Source: Streptomyces sp. NRRL F-4489 (GTDB lineage Bacteria > Actinomycetota > Actinomycetes > Streptomycetales > Streptomycetaceae). Taken from it: a stretch of 50,608 nucleotides of DNA. The position numbers and the translations under genes were made by a program. The notes below the pieces were generated by a model, which saw only the letters and a program-made list of their open reading frames with translations, ran no database searches and was not told the origin of the DNA. This document shows, one piece after another, positions 37,417 through 45,324 of the stretch (the stretch's first letter is position 1; each line of letters starts with the position of its first letter). The DNA is taken from NCBI RefSeq assembly GCF_001509485.1, contig NZ_LLZI01000235.1, forward strand, positions 1 through 50,608, read 5' to 3'.

Positions 37417-38376
37417 ATGACGACGACAGCGACCACTCCGGCCCCCACCGCGCGGGACGCGGCGGCGGTCCCCGTGGTCAGCTTCCAGGGGGTCAGCAAG
37501 AGCTACGGCGCGGTGCGCGCGGTGGCCGATCTGCGCCTGGAGCTGCACCCCGGCGAGACCGTGGCCCTCCTCGGCCCCAACGGCGCGGGCAAGTCCTCCA
37601 CCCTCGACCTCCTCCTCGGCCTGCGCGCCCCCGACACCGGCACGGTGTCCCTCTTCGGCACCACCCCGCAGCGCGCGATAGCGCAGGGCAGGGTCGGCGC
37701 GATGCTCCAGAGCGGCGGCCTGATGGAGGGCGTCAAGGTCCGGGAGCTGGTCAGGCTGGCCCGCGATCTGCACCCGCGCGGCCACACCGTCGAGCACATC
37801 CTCGCCGCCGCCGGGATCACGGACATCGCCGACCGGATGGTCGGCAAGCTCTCCGGCGGCCAGGAGCAGCGCGTCCGCTTCGCCCTCGCCACCGCCGGCG
37901 CAAGCGATCTGATCGTGCTGGACGAGCCCACCACCGGCATGGACGTCTCGTCCCGGCAGACCTTCTGGGGCGCGATGCGCCGCCAGGCCGAGGAGGGCCG
38001 CACGGTCCTCTTCGCCACCCACTATCTGGAGGAGGCCGACGAGATCGCCGACCGGGTGATCGTGCTGCACCGCGGCCGGGTGCTGGCCGACGGCACCGCC
38101 GCCGAGATCAAGGCCCGGGCCGGCGCCCGCCGGATCACCTTCGACCTCGACGGCCCGGCCGACCGCGCCGCGCTGGAGGCCCTGCCGCACCTGACCTCCC
38201 TGACGGTCTCCGGCAGCGGCTCCGGGCACACGGTCCGCATCCGGTCCCACGACGCCGACGCCACCGTCCACGCCGTCTACGGCCTCGGCCTCTACCCGCG
38301 CAATCTGGAAGTCTCCGGCCTCGGCCTGGAGCAGGCGTTCCTCGCCCTGACCACCGCCGAGGAGGCGGCCCGATGA
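37417..38376 (+). CDS. ABC-2 type exporter ATPase (DrrA-like)
   Basis: A 319-residue ATPase. Walker A 'LLGPNGAGKSSTLDLLLG', signature 'KLSGGQEQRVRFALAT', Walker B 'LIVLDEPTTGMDVSSR' and 'TVLFATHYLEEADEIADR' are typical of ATPases paired with ABC-2 permeases that export drugs or lipids. The C-terminal ~70 residues are the extra domain common in this group. The next gene overlaps by ATGA. With the kinase and regulator downstream it forms a sense-and-export module. Confidence 0.92.
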   Translation: MTTTATTPAPTARDAAAVPVVSFQGVSKSYGAVRAVADLRLELHPGETVALLGPNGAGKSSTLDLLLGLRAPDTGTVSLFGTTPQRAIAQGRVGAMLQSGGLMEGVKVRELVRLARDLHPRGHTVEHILAAAGITDIADRMVGKLSGGQEQRVRFALATAGASDLIVLDEPTTGMDVSSRQTFWGAMRRQAEEGRTVLFATHYLEEADEIADRVIVLHRGRVLADGTAAEIKARAGARRITFDLDGPADRAALEALPHLTSLTVSGSGSGHTVRIRSHDADATVHAVYGLGLYPRNLEVSGLGLEQAFLALTTAEEAAR

Positions 38377-39110
38377 CCACGCTGATCAAGCTGGAGATCC
38401 TCCGCACGCTGCGGAACAAGAAGTTCATGTTCTTCTCGGTGATCTACCCCCCGGCGCTCTACCTCATCGTCGCCGGCGCCGCGGACGGCAAGCCGATCCC
38501 CGGCACGCACCTGAGCACGGGCCTGTACTACATGGTCTCCATGGCCGCGTTCGGCGCCATGACCGCCGTCCTGCTGGGCAACAGCGAGCGCATCGCCAAG
38601 GAGCGCCAGGCCGGCTGGGTGCGCCAGCTGCGGCTGACCGCGCTGCCCGGCCGCGGCTACGTGGCCGCCAAGATAGCCGCCGCGGCGACGGTCAGCCTGC
38701 CCTCCATCCTGGTCGTCCTGGGCGCCGCCGCGCTGGTCAAGGGCGTCCGCCTGGAGCCCTGGCAGTGGGGCGCCATCGCCGCCGGCACCTGGCTCGGCAG
38801 CTTCGTCTTCGCCGCCCTGGGCGTCGCCATCGGCTATCTGGCCACCGGCGACGCGGTCCGCCCGATCTCGATGCTGGTCTACTTCGGACTGGCCTTCCTC
38901 GGCGGCCTGTGGATGCCGATGACCCTGCTGCCCCAGTGGGTGCAGAACATCGCCGAATGGCTCCCCACACACGCCTACACGGCCCTGGGCACCGCCGTCG
39001 AGGGCGGCGGCGCACCGCACGCCAAGGACATGGCCATCCTGCTGGGCTACCTCCTCCTCTTCGCGGGTGGCGCCGCCTGGCTCTACCGCAAGGACACCCG
39101 GAAGGCATGA
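38373..39110 (+). CDS. ABC-2 type permease
   Basis: A 245-residue membrane protein with about six helices, starting in an ATGA overlap with the ATPase gene. 'LKLEILRTLRNKKFMFFS'-type start and 'LGNSERIAKERQAGWVRQLR' then 'SMLVYFGLAFLGGLWMPMTLL' are typical of ABC-2 permeases (the last is the conserved ABC-2 loop/helix). It forms the channel of the exporter. The kinase gene starts 4 bp after its stop. Confidence 0.9.
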   Translation: MTTLIKLEILRTLRNKKFMFFSVIYPPALYLIVAGAADGKPIPGTHLSTGLYYMVSMAAFGAMTAVLLGNSERIAKERQAGWVRQLRLTALPGRGYVAAKIAAAATVSLPSILVVLGAAALVKGVRLEPWQWGAIAAGTWLGSFVFAALGVAIGYLATGDAVRPISMLVYFGLAFLGGLWMPMTLLPQWVQNIAEWLPTHAYTALGTAVEGGGAPHAKDMAILLGYLLLFAGGAAWLYRKDTRKA

Positions 39111-39114
39111 GACC

Positions 39115-40365
39115 GTGAAGACGAAGAGCGCATCCGACGACCGCAACCCGGTCCTGATCGGCCAGCGGCCGCGCAGCCGCCGCCAGGCCGTGACCAAGAC
39201 CCTGTCGATCGGCGTCTGGCTGCTCTACCTCGCCGGTCCGGTGGGTGAGCTGGCCGGCCCCCGGTACTCCATCGGGCAGCGGGTCTGGGGCGCGGTCGGC
39301 CTGGCGCTCTTCGTCCTCGCCTACACGGTGCTGATCTTCCGCCATGTCTGGTGGCGCCCGCCCGTCCTGCTGCGGTACGCCCCGCTGGTCCTGATGCTCG
39401 CGCTGTCCATCGCCCTGTCGTGGACGCTCGGCTCCACCTGGCTGGTGCTCTTCATCTTCACCAGCGTGGCCTCCGCGGTGGTCCTGCCCTGGCAGCGCTC
39501 CCGCTGGGCGATCCCGGTGACCACCGCCGTGCTGATCGCCGTCGGCGCCCGCTTCCCCGAGATACGCGCCTACTACCTCTTCGCCTACGCCCTGCCCGCC
39601 CTCGGCAGCGGCTACGTCATGATCGGCGTGCAGAACCTCATCCGCACCACCAAGGAACTCCGCGCCGCCCGGGAGGAGGTCGCCCGCCTCGCCGCCAACG
39701 AAGAACGGCTCCGCCTCGCCCGCGATCTGCACGACCTGCTGGGCCACTCCCTCTCGCTGATAACGCTCAAGAGCGAGCTGGCCGGGCGGATGCTGCCGGG
39801 CAGCCCCGAGGAGGCCGCCAAGCAGGTCGCCGACATCGAGCGGGTCAGCCGCCAGGCCCTGGTCGACGTCCGCGAGGCGGTCACCGGCTACCGCCGCCCC
39901 CGCCTCGCCGTCGAGCTGGCCGGCGCCCGCGCCGCACTGCGCACCGCCGGGATCGCGCTCACCGCCGACCCGGCCTTCGAGAGCGGCCACCCCGGTCTGA
40001 CCGACGACACCGAGGGCGCGCTGGCCTGGGCGCTGCGGGAGGCGGTCACCAACGTCGTCCGGCACAGCCGCGCCCGCCGCTGCGAGCTGCTCCTCACCGA
40101 GGAGCGGGAGACCGGCGAGCGCCGCTCCCTCTGCCTCACCGTGACCGACGACGGCGACGGCCCGCCCCGCTCCCGCTACGACGGCAACGGCCTCACCGGC
40201 CTCCGCGAACGCCTCACCCTCACCAACGGCCGCCTGGAAACGGCCCCCGCCACCCCCACCCACGGCTTCACCCTCCGTGCGTACGTCCCCATAACGACCC
40301 CAGCCTCGCCCGAGCCCATATCCCTCCCGGACTGCCCCCGGGAGGGCGCGAACGAGGCGGGGTAG
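39115..40365 (+). CDS. DesK-like sensor histidine kinase
   Basis: A 416-residue kinase from GTG at 39115 (GGAAGG at 39100-39105). About five or six helices lie in residues 25-165, with almost no extracytoplasmic loop, so sensing is probably within the membrane (bilayer state or lipophilic drug). The H-box is 'ARDLHDLLGHSLSLITLK' with His206, the HisKA_3 type. The HATPase has 'EAVTNVVRHSRARRC' and 'DDGDGPPRSRYDGNGLTGLRERL'. It should phosphorylate the regulator encoded 242 bp downstream. That gap is unusual for a kinase/regulator pair and contains tandem repeats. Confidence 0.9.
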   Translation: MKTKSASDDRNPVLIGQRPRSRRQAVTKTLSIGVWLLYLAGPVGELAGPRYSIGQRVWGAVGLALFVLAYTVLIFRHVWWRPPVLLRYAPLVLMLALSIALSWTLGSTWLVLFIFTSVASAVVLPWQRSRWAIPVTTAVLIAVGARFPEIRAYYLFAYALPALGSGYVMIGVQNLIRTTKELRAAREEVARLAANEERLRLARDLHDLLGHSLSLITLKSELAGRMLPGSPEEAAKQVADIERVSRQALVDVREAVTGYRRPRLAVELAGARAALRTAGIALTADPAFESGHPGLTDDTEGALAWALREAVTNVVRHSRARRCELLLTEERETGERRSLCLTVTDDGDGPPRSRYDGNGLTGLRERLTLTNGRLETAPATPTHGFTLRAYVPITTPASPEPISLPDCPREGANEAG

Positions 40366-40403
40366 GGGAGGGCCGCACGCCCAGCGCCGATCGCGGGTCC
40401 GAT

Positions 40404-40466
40404 CTGACCGCAACCCCTGCGGCCCTGACCGCACCCCCTGCGGCCCTGATCGCACCCCCTGTGGCT
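40404..40466 (+). repeat. Three tandem copies of a 21-bp repeat between kinase and regulator
   Basis: Units at 40404-40424, 40425-40445 and 40446-40466 begin CTGACCGCAACCCCTGC, CTGACCGCACCCCCTGC and CTGATCGCACCCCCTGT. They differ from each other at one to four positions. They are out of frame with the kinase and lie in the 242-bp gap before the regulator. Confidence 0.85.
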
Positions 40467-40595
40467 GGCCCGGGGACCGTACCCGTCCCGGCCATGGCCG
40501 GCGCTCGGCGCGGCCGTTGCCCGGGGCCGCCGCCCGCCCCCTCCCGCCGCCCTCCCGGGCGGGCTCGGCCGGCCGGGCGGTGGCGCGGGAGACCG

Positions 40596-40601
40596 TAAGC
40601 T
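40596..40601 (+). promoter_or_regulatory. TAAGCT -10 box of the response-regulator gene (leaderless)
   Basis: TAAGCT is 6 nt before the ATG at 40608, which lacks a ribosome site. The regulator may thus be transcribed separately from the upstream exporter/kinase operon. Confidence 0.5.
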
Positions 40602-40607
40602 GGGCGC

Positions 40608-41213
40608 ATGATCAGACTGCTGCTGGCGGAGGATCAGTCGATGGTCCGGGAGGCGCTGGCGGCGCTGCTGTCCCTGGAGGACGACCTGGAGGTCGTCGCG
40701 CAGGCGGCGCGCGGCGACGAGGTGGTCGGCGCGGCGCGGGCGCAGCAGGTCGATGTCGCGCTGCTGGACATCGAGATGCCCGGCCTGAGCGGACTGGACG
40801 CCGCGGCCCGGCTGCGGGCCGAGCTGCCCGGCGTGAAGGTCGTCATCCTCACCACCTTCGGCCGCCCGGGCTATCTGCGCCGGGCGATGGAGGCGGGCGC
40901 GGACGCGTTCCTGGTCAAGGACGCCCCGGCGGCCCAGCTCGCGGACGCGGTGCGCCGGGTGCTGCGCGGCGAACGGGTCATCGACCCGGTGCTGGCGGCC
41001 GCCGCGCTGGCCGAGGGCGCCAATCCGCTCACCGACCGCGAGCGGGAGGTGCTGCGGTCCGCCGCGGACGGTTCCACCAACGCCGAGATCGCCGGACGGC
41101 TGCACCTCTCCCAGGGCACGGTCCGCAACTACCTCTCCCTCGCCATCCAGAAGACCGGCGCCCGCAACCGCGCCGAGGCGTTCCGCGCCGCCCGCGACAA
41201 GGGCTGGCTCTAG
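40608..41213 (+). CDS. NarL/LuxR-type response regulator
   Basis: A 201-residue regulator. The receiver domain has acidic residues E8/D9, phosphoacceptor D54 ('VALLDIEMPGLSGLDA') and a switch region 'VVILTTFGRPGYLRR' with Lys in 'FLVKDAPA'. The LuxR helix-turn-helix is 'LTDREREVLRSAADGSTN' followed by 'EIAGRLHLSQGTVRNYLSLA'. Partner of the DesK-like kinase upstream; it probably controls the ABC-2 exporter operon through the palindrome at 37343. It appears to be transcribed from its own leaderless promoter. Confidence 0.92.
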   Translation: MIRLLLAEDQSMVREALAALLSLEDDLEVVAQAARGDEVVGAARAQQVDVALLDIEMPGLSGLDAAARLRAELPGVKVVILTTFGRPGYLRRAMEAGADAFLVKDAPAAQLADAVRRVLRGERVIDPVLAAAALAEGANPLTDREREVLRSAADGSTNAEIAGRLHLSQGTVRNYLSLAIQKTGARNRAEAFRAARDKGWL

Positions 41214-41283
41214 CCACCCGCCCGAGAGCCCGCCGCCCCGCCCCTGTGCGGGCGCGGGCGACGTCCCGCAGGCTTGAAGTGTC

Positions 41284-42483
41284 ATGCCTGCCCCTCGTTC
41301 CGCCGACGGCGGCGTCCTCGCCCCCGCGCTGCTGATCCTCGCCATCGTGGCCGTCGCGGCGGTGGACGCCACGACCGGCCCCGAGCTGCACATCTCCGCG
41401 TTCCTCGGGATCGCCCCGCTGGTCGCCGCGCTGCGCTGCTCGTACCACCGCACGCTGCTGGTGGCCCTGGTCTACGTCGTCTGCCTGACCTACGTCGATC
41501 TGCTGACGGTGCCCGACTGGGCCCCGGCCAGCCGGGTCGTCGGCGTCTTCGGGGCGTTCCTGGTGGGCGTCTTCGCCCTCGTGCTGTGCCGCACCCGGCT
41601 CGAACGCGAGGCCCTGCACGCCCGCACCTCGCTCGTCGCCGACACCGTGCAGCGGGCCATGCTGCGCGAGCTGCCGCTGCGCGCCGGCCCCCTGGAGGCG
41701 TACGGCTTCTACGTCTCCGCCCAGGAGGGCGCCCGGGTCGGCGGCGACATCTACGAGGCCGTGGACACCCCGCACGGACTCCGGCTGATGATCGGCGACG
41801 TGCAGGGCAAGGGCATGCCGGCGATCGGCGCGGGCCTGGAGGTGCTCGCGTCGTTCCGCGAGGCGGCGCAGTACCAGGAGTCGCTGGAGGGTGTGGCCGA
41901 CCGGATGGAGCAGGCGCTGACCCGTTACAACGCCCGGTCCGTGGAGGAGGGCACCGCCGAGCGGTTCGTGACCGCGCTGCTGCTGGAGGTCCGGGCGCCG
42001 GGCCGGGCCCGCGTCCTGTCCTGCGGCCACATCCCGTACTACCTGATCCGGGACGGCCGGGTGGAGGAGCGGTCGGACGGTGAGGGCGGGCTGCCGCTGG
42101 GGCTGGGGCAGCTCAGCCGCGAGCCCCGGCACGGCGTTCCGGTCCAGCCGCGCCCGGGCGACTGGGCGGTGCTGTGCACGGACGGCGTCACCGAGGCCCG
42201 CGGCGGCGACGGCCGCTTCTACCCGCTGGCCGAGCGGCTGGCCGCCTGGACCGGCCGCGAACCGGCCGACCTGGCCCACGCCCTCCGCTCGGACCTGGAG
42301 CACTTCACCGGCGGCCGCCTGCGCGACGACGCCACGCTCCTCGTCGTCCGCCGCGTCCCGGGCCCGGAGCCGGACCCGAACTCGCACCCGGGCGCGCACT
42401 CGCACCCAGGCACGGCCCCTGGCGCCGACCGGTCTGCCGCCCCTGGCTCCGACCAGGACCCGGACCGCCCCGCGGCCACATGA
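41284..42483 (+). CDS. Membrane PP2C/SpoIIE-type phosphatase
   Basis: A 399-residue protein. Four hydrophobic segments lie in residues 12-108 ('VLAPALLILAIVAVAAVDAT', 'VVGVFGAFLVGVFALVLC'), followed by a cytoplasmic PP2C domain (~125-355). Metal motifs: 'ARVGGDIYEAV', 'MIGDVQGKGMPA', 'VLCTDGVTEARGG' and 'DDATLLVVRR'. The Asp/Trp-type 'GGDWYD' of relatives is 'GGDIYE' here; the acidic ligand is kept. The tail after ~360 is His/Pro/Gly/Ser-rich and repetitive. Such proteins dephosphorylate anti-anti-sigma factors, linking membrane signals to sigma-factor release. It follows the regulator by 70 bp. Confidence 0.9.
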   Translation: MPAPRSADGGVLAPALLILAIVAVAAVDATTGPELHISAFLGIAPLVAALRCSYHRTLLVALVYVVCLTYVDLLTVPDWAPASRVVGVFGAFLVGVFALVLCRTRLEREALHARTSLVADTVQRAMLRELPLRAGPLEAYGFYVSAQEGARVGGDIYEAVDTPHGLRLMIGDVQGKGMPAIGAGLEVLASFREAAQYQESLEGVADRMEQALTRYNARSVEEGTAERFVTALLLEVRAPGRARVLSCGHIPYYLIRDGRVEERSDGEGGLPLGLGQLSREPRHGVPVQPRPGDWAVLCTDGVTEARGGDGRFYPLAERLAAWTGREPADLAHALRSDLEHFTGGRLRDDATLLVVRRVPGPEPDPNSHPGAHSHPGTAPGADRSAAPGSDQDPDRPAAT

Positions 42484-42496
42484 ACAGGACGCCGCC

Positions 42497-42573
42497 ACGA
42501 CCGGAACGGCGCCACGACCGGAACGCCGCCATGACCGGAACGGCGCCATGATCAAGACGGCGACATGATCGGG
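42497..42573. repeat. 17-bp tandem repeat array, about 4.5 copies
   Basis: Units ACGACCGGAACGGCGCC (42497), ACGACCGGAACGCCGCC (42514), ATGACCGGAACGGCGCC (42531), ATGATCAAGACGGCGAC (42548) and a partial ATGATCGGG (42565). They fill most of the 105-bp spacer between the convergent phosphatase and SirB1-like genes. The period is not a multiple of three, so they are not coding repeats. Confidence 0.88.
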
Positions 42574-42588
42574 CCCTGCCCCGCCCCC

Positions 42589-43467
42589 TCAGTTCAGCCG
42601 CGCCCTGGCCGCCACCGCCTCCTGGCGCAAGGCCGTGGCGGCGGTCGGCCGGATCGGCTCCAGGACGCGCGCGTACTCCTCCAGCTCGGCCGCGCCGGCC
42701 AGGAACTCGCCGCGCTGGACGAGGAGTTGGGCCCGTTCGTGGCGCAGCCGGGCGGGGTGGCTGGGCAGCAGCAGCGACAGGTCCAGGGCCCAGAGCTGGA
42801 CCGCGCTGTGCTCCGGGCGGGCCTGCGCCCAGGCCCGGATGTTGTTCAGGATCCGCTGGACGATCTCCAGCGGGCCGGCCGGGGCCAGCATCTCCGGGGC
42901 CAGCGCCTCCCCGGTCGCCCCGGCGACCAGCGTCGCCGCGTCCTGGCCGGTGAGCGGCCGCCCGCCCGCGAACGGATCGGCCAGTACATGCCGCCCGCCC
43001 GGATCGCCCAGCCCGATGACGAAGTGACCGGGCAGCGCCACCCCGTACACCGGCGCCCCGGCCCGCCGGGCGACCTCCATCCACACCACCGACAGCAGGA
43101 TCGGCAGCCCGTGCCGCCGCCGCAGCACCTGGTGCAGCAGCGACGACTCCAGCCGCCGGTAGTCGCCCGGCGAACCCCGGAAGCCGAGCCGGGTGCCCAG
43201 CAGCTCGGCGAGGTTGCGGGCCCAGGCGCCGGGGCCGCCGGCCGGGGCGTACGGCAGCAGGCCGGCCAGCCGGTCGAGCTCGATCTGCGCCGCGTCGATG
43301 CCCGCCTGGTCCAGCTCCGGATCGGCCTCGGCGCCGATCAGCAGGCAGAGCAGCGCCAGGTCCGGCCGCTCCTCGCGGGCCGCCGCGGCGAACTGCCGCC
43401 GCCGCTCCGCCCGCGCCGCGTCCCGCTCCGGCGACGGCTCCCCGCCGCGCTCCGCTCGCTCACCCAT
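42589..43467 (-). CDS. SirB1/transglutaminase-like family protein
   Basis: A 292-residue soluble protein. The core 'LLHQVLRRRHGLPILLSVVW' followed by 'MEVARRAGAPVYGVALPGHF' is the SirB1 signature of the transglutaminase-like superfamily, with a His in 'PGHFVIG' and an Asp/Pro pair in 'VLADPFAGG', but the classical catalytic Cys is replaced by Ser in this group, so enzyme activity is doubtful. The C-terminal ~90 residues are TPR-like ('QLWALDLSLLLPSHPARL', 'RGEFLAGAAELEEY'). Function unknown. The ATG is preceded by TATGCG 6 nt away and may be leaderless. Confidence 0.82.
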   Translation of the reverse strand: MGERAERGGEPSPERDAARAERRRQFAAAAREERPDLALLCLLIGAEADPELDQAGIDAAQIELDRLAGLLPYAPAGGPGAWARNLAELLGTRLGFRGSPGDYRRLESSLLHQVLRRRHGLPILLSVVWMEVARRAGAPVYGVALPGHFVIGLGDPGGRHVLADPFAGGRPLTGQDAATLVAGATGEALAPEMLAPAGPLEIVQRILNNIRAWAQARPEHSAVQLWALDLSLLLPSHPARLRHERAQLLVQRGEFLAGAAELEEYARVLEPIRPTAATALRQEAVAARARLN

Positions 43468-43570
43468 ACCCGACGCATACCCCTCAGTCAGTCACCCCGT
43501 CAGCCGGACCGGGCCCCGGGCCGCGCCGACGCTCACACAGCGGCCGAAGGACACCCCGGCGCGCCCCCGC

Positions 43571-44587
43571 TCACGCGCCCCCCGCCGAAGACGCCACTCC
43601 CCGCCGGTAGTGGTACCCATGGTGCTCCGTGAACCCGAGCCGCCCGTACAGCGCCAGGGCGGGCGCGTTGTCCGCCTCGACCTGGAGGTACGCCGCCGAG
43701 GCGCCCTCCGCCAGGGCCCGCTCGGCGAGCGCCGCCATCACCAGTGTCGCCAGTCCGCCGCGCCGCCACGCGGGATCGGTCTCTATCGCCGAGAAGCCCG
43801 CCCACCGGCCATCCACCACCAGCCGTCCGATCGCCGCGGTGCCGTTGTTCGGCGCCGGCACCCGCGCGAACCACACCGAGGGCCCGCCGGTCAGCACCGC
43901 CCGCGCCGCCGCCGGCCGGTCCGCGCCGGCGCGGTGGTACAGCCCCAGCCAGCCGTCGTCCGGCTCCCGGGAGAGCAGGACCCGCGCGCGGTCCCCGGCG
44001 GCGTCGGCCAGCGGCGCCAGCGGCGCGGTCCGCACGGTCGTGTGCGCCTCGGCCGGCCAGCCCCGGGCGGCCAGCTCCGCGGCCAGCCGCTCGCCGGCGC
44101 TGTCCCCGGTGGGGACGGTGAGCAGCACCGGGAGCCCGCGCGCCGCATACCACCCTTCGACGCGGTCCAGCGCCTCGGGCAGCGGGATTCCGGGGTCGCC
44201 GAGCGCCAGGGCCGAGTTCGCCCGCCGGGTGAAGCCCTCGGAGGCCCGTAGCGTCCACTCTCCGAGACGTTCCGTCTCAAGTGCTGGCCATCCCCGGGCC
44301 GCGACCTCCTCCAGCTCCCGCATCGTGGCCGCCGGACCCCTTCTGCGGGCCGGTGCCGCCGGGACGACCTTGGCCGCGACCAGCGAAGACTCCGGGATCC
44401 GGACGCACTCCCCGCCGCGCCGTGTGATGCTCAGCACACCCTCGTCCCAGGATGTGAGAACGCCGACCGCGTCCGTGAACGCGGGCTCCCCGGCACCACC
44501 CCCGGTCAGACGCCGGACGGATACCCTTTTGCCCACGTCAGCATGGGTGATGCGGACTTCCGCCCGACCGCCGGCGAGGAATTCCAT
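43571..44587 (-). CDS. GNAT family N-acetyltransferase
   Basis: A 338-residue protein. Residues ~1-75 form a small beta-rich domain ('VGKRVSVRRLTGGGAGEP', 'VLSITRRGGECVRIPESS'), then a linker and a degenerate first GNAT-like half, and a C-terminal GNAT domain. Motif A is 'RGGLATLVMAALAERALAEG', preceded by 'IETDPAWR', and motif B is 'LQVEADNAPALALYGRLGF'. It transfers an acetyl group from acetyl-CoA; substrate unknown. It is divergent from fdxA, sharing a 142-bp promoter region. The same gene pair, as I recall, is common in streptomycetes. Confidence 0.88.
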   Translation of the reverse strand: MEFLAGGRAEVRITHADVGKRVSVRRLTGGGAGEPAFTDAVGVLTSWDEGVLSITRRGGECVRIPESSLVAAKVVPAAPARRRGPAATMRELEEVAARGWPALETERLGEWTLRASEGFTRRANSALALGDPGIPLPEALDRVEGWYAARGLPVLLTVPTGDSAGERLAAELAARGWPAEAHTTVRTAPLAPLADAAGDRARVLLSREPDDGWLGLYHRAGADRPAAARAVLTGGPSVWFARVPAPNNGTAAIGRLVVDGRWAGFSAIETDPAWRRGGLATLVMAALAERALAEGASAAYLQVEADNAPALALYGRLGFTEHHGYHYRRGVASSAGGA

Positions 44588-44729
44588 CGCTCTGTACCCG
44601 CCCCTCTTGTTCGTCTCGTGCCCGGGAACGGAGATACTAGGTGGCGGGCATCGACGACGCCGCGCTCCCGCGCGCCCAGCGGCGGTACCGCCGATCGGTC
44701 CGCCGGCCCTACCGAGGAGGAACGACAGC

Positions 44730-45056
44730 GTGACCTACGTCATCGCGCAGCCTTGTGTCGACGTCAAGGACAAGGCATGCATCGAGGAGTGCCCCGTCGA
44801 CTGCATCTACGAGGGCTCCCGGTCCTTGTACATCCACCCGGACGAATGCGTCGACTGTGGTGCCTGTGAGCCGGTCTGCCCGGTTGAGGCGATCTTCTAC
44901 GAGGACGACACCCCGGAGGAGTGGAAGGACTACTACAAGGCGAACGTGGAGTTCTTCGACGAGCTCGGTTCCCCGGGTGGTGCCAGCAAGCTCGGCCTGA
45001 TCGAGCGCGACCACCCGTTCATCGCCGCGCTGCCGCCGCAGAACCAGGACCACTGA
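44730..45056 (+). CDS. fdxA: 7Fe ferredoxin (3Fe-4S/4Fe-4S)
   Basis: A 108-residue ferredoxin beginning MTYVIAQPCVDVKDKAC. Cys9, Cys17 and Cys50 fit the 3Fe-4S site, and Cys21, Cys40, Cys43 and Cys46 the 4Fe-4S site; Cys25 is the extra conserved Cys. The C-terminal acidic region is typical of actinobacterial FdxA. GTG at 44730 has AGGAGG at 44715-44720. Electron carrier for cytochromes P450 or other enzymes. A small inverted repeat (CCCGGA at 45061-45066 with TCCGGG at 45073-45078) follows the stop codon. Confidence 0.95.
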   Translation: MTYVIAQPCVDVKDKACIEECPVDCIYEGSRSLYIHPDECVDCGACEPVCPVEAIFYEDDTPEEWKDYYKANVEFFDELGSPGGASKLGLIERDHPFIAALPPQNQDH

Positions 45057-45324
45057 CACCCCCGGAGGGACGTCCGGGAGCCGCCCGCTCCCCGTCCCCC
45101 GGACCGCTGGGGAGCAGCCCCGGCCTGAGCTGGGGAAGGCCGCACGGCGCCGCCCGGTCCCGTACGGCCAGCCCGCCGTACGGGACCGAGGCGTTTTCGC
45201 GCGCCGGAGGCGCCGCCGCGCACACCGAGGCGTAACCGCGCACCGCAAGCGCGCACCCGCCGTCACGCGCCGCCCTCCCCGCGCCGCCGCCCCCCGCGCC
45301 ACCCCGTACGAGAAAGAGAGCACC
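45057..45324. other. Intergenic region between fdxA and dapC
   Basis: 268 bp without a supported gene. A 6-bp inverted repeat near 45061-45078 may be a weak terminator for fdxA. The rest is GC-rich with no clear promoter or operator. Confidence 0.4.
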
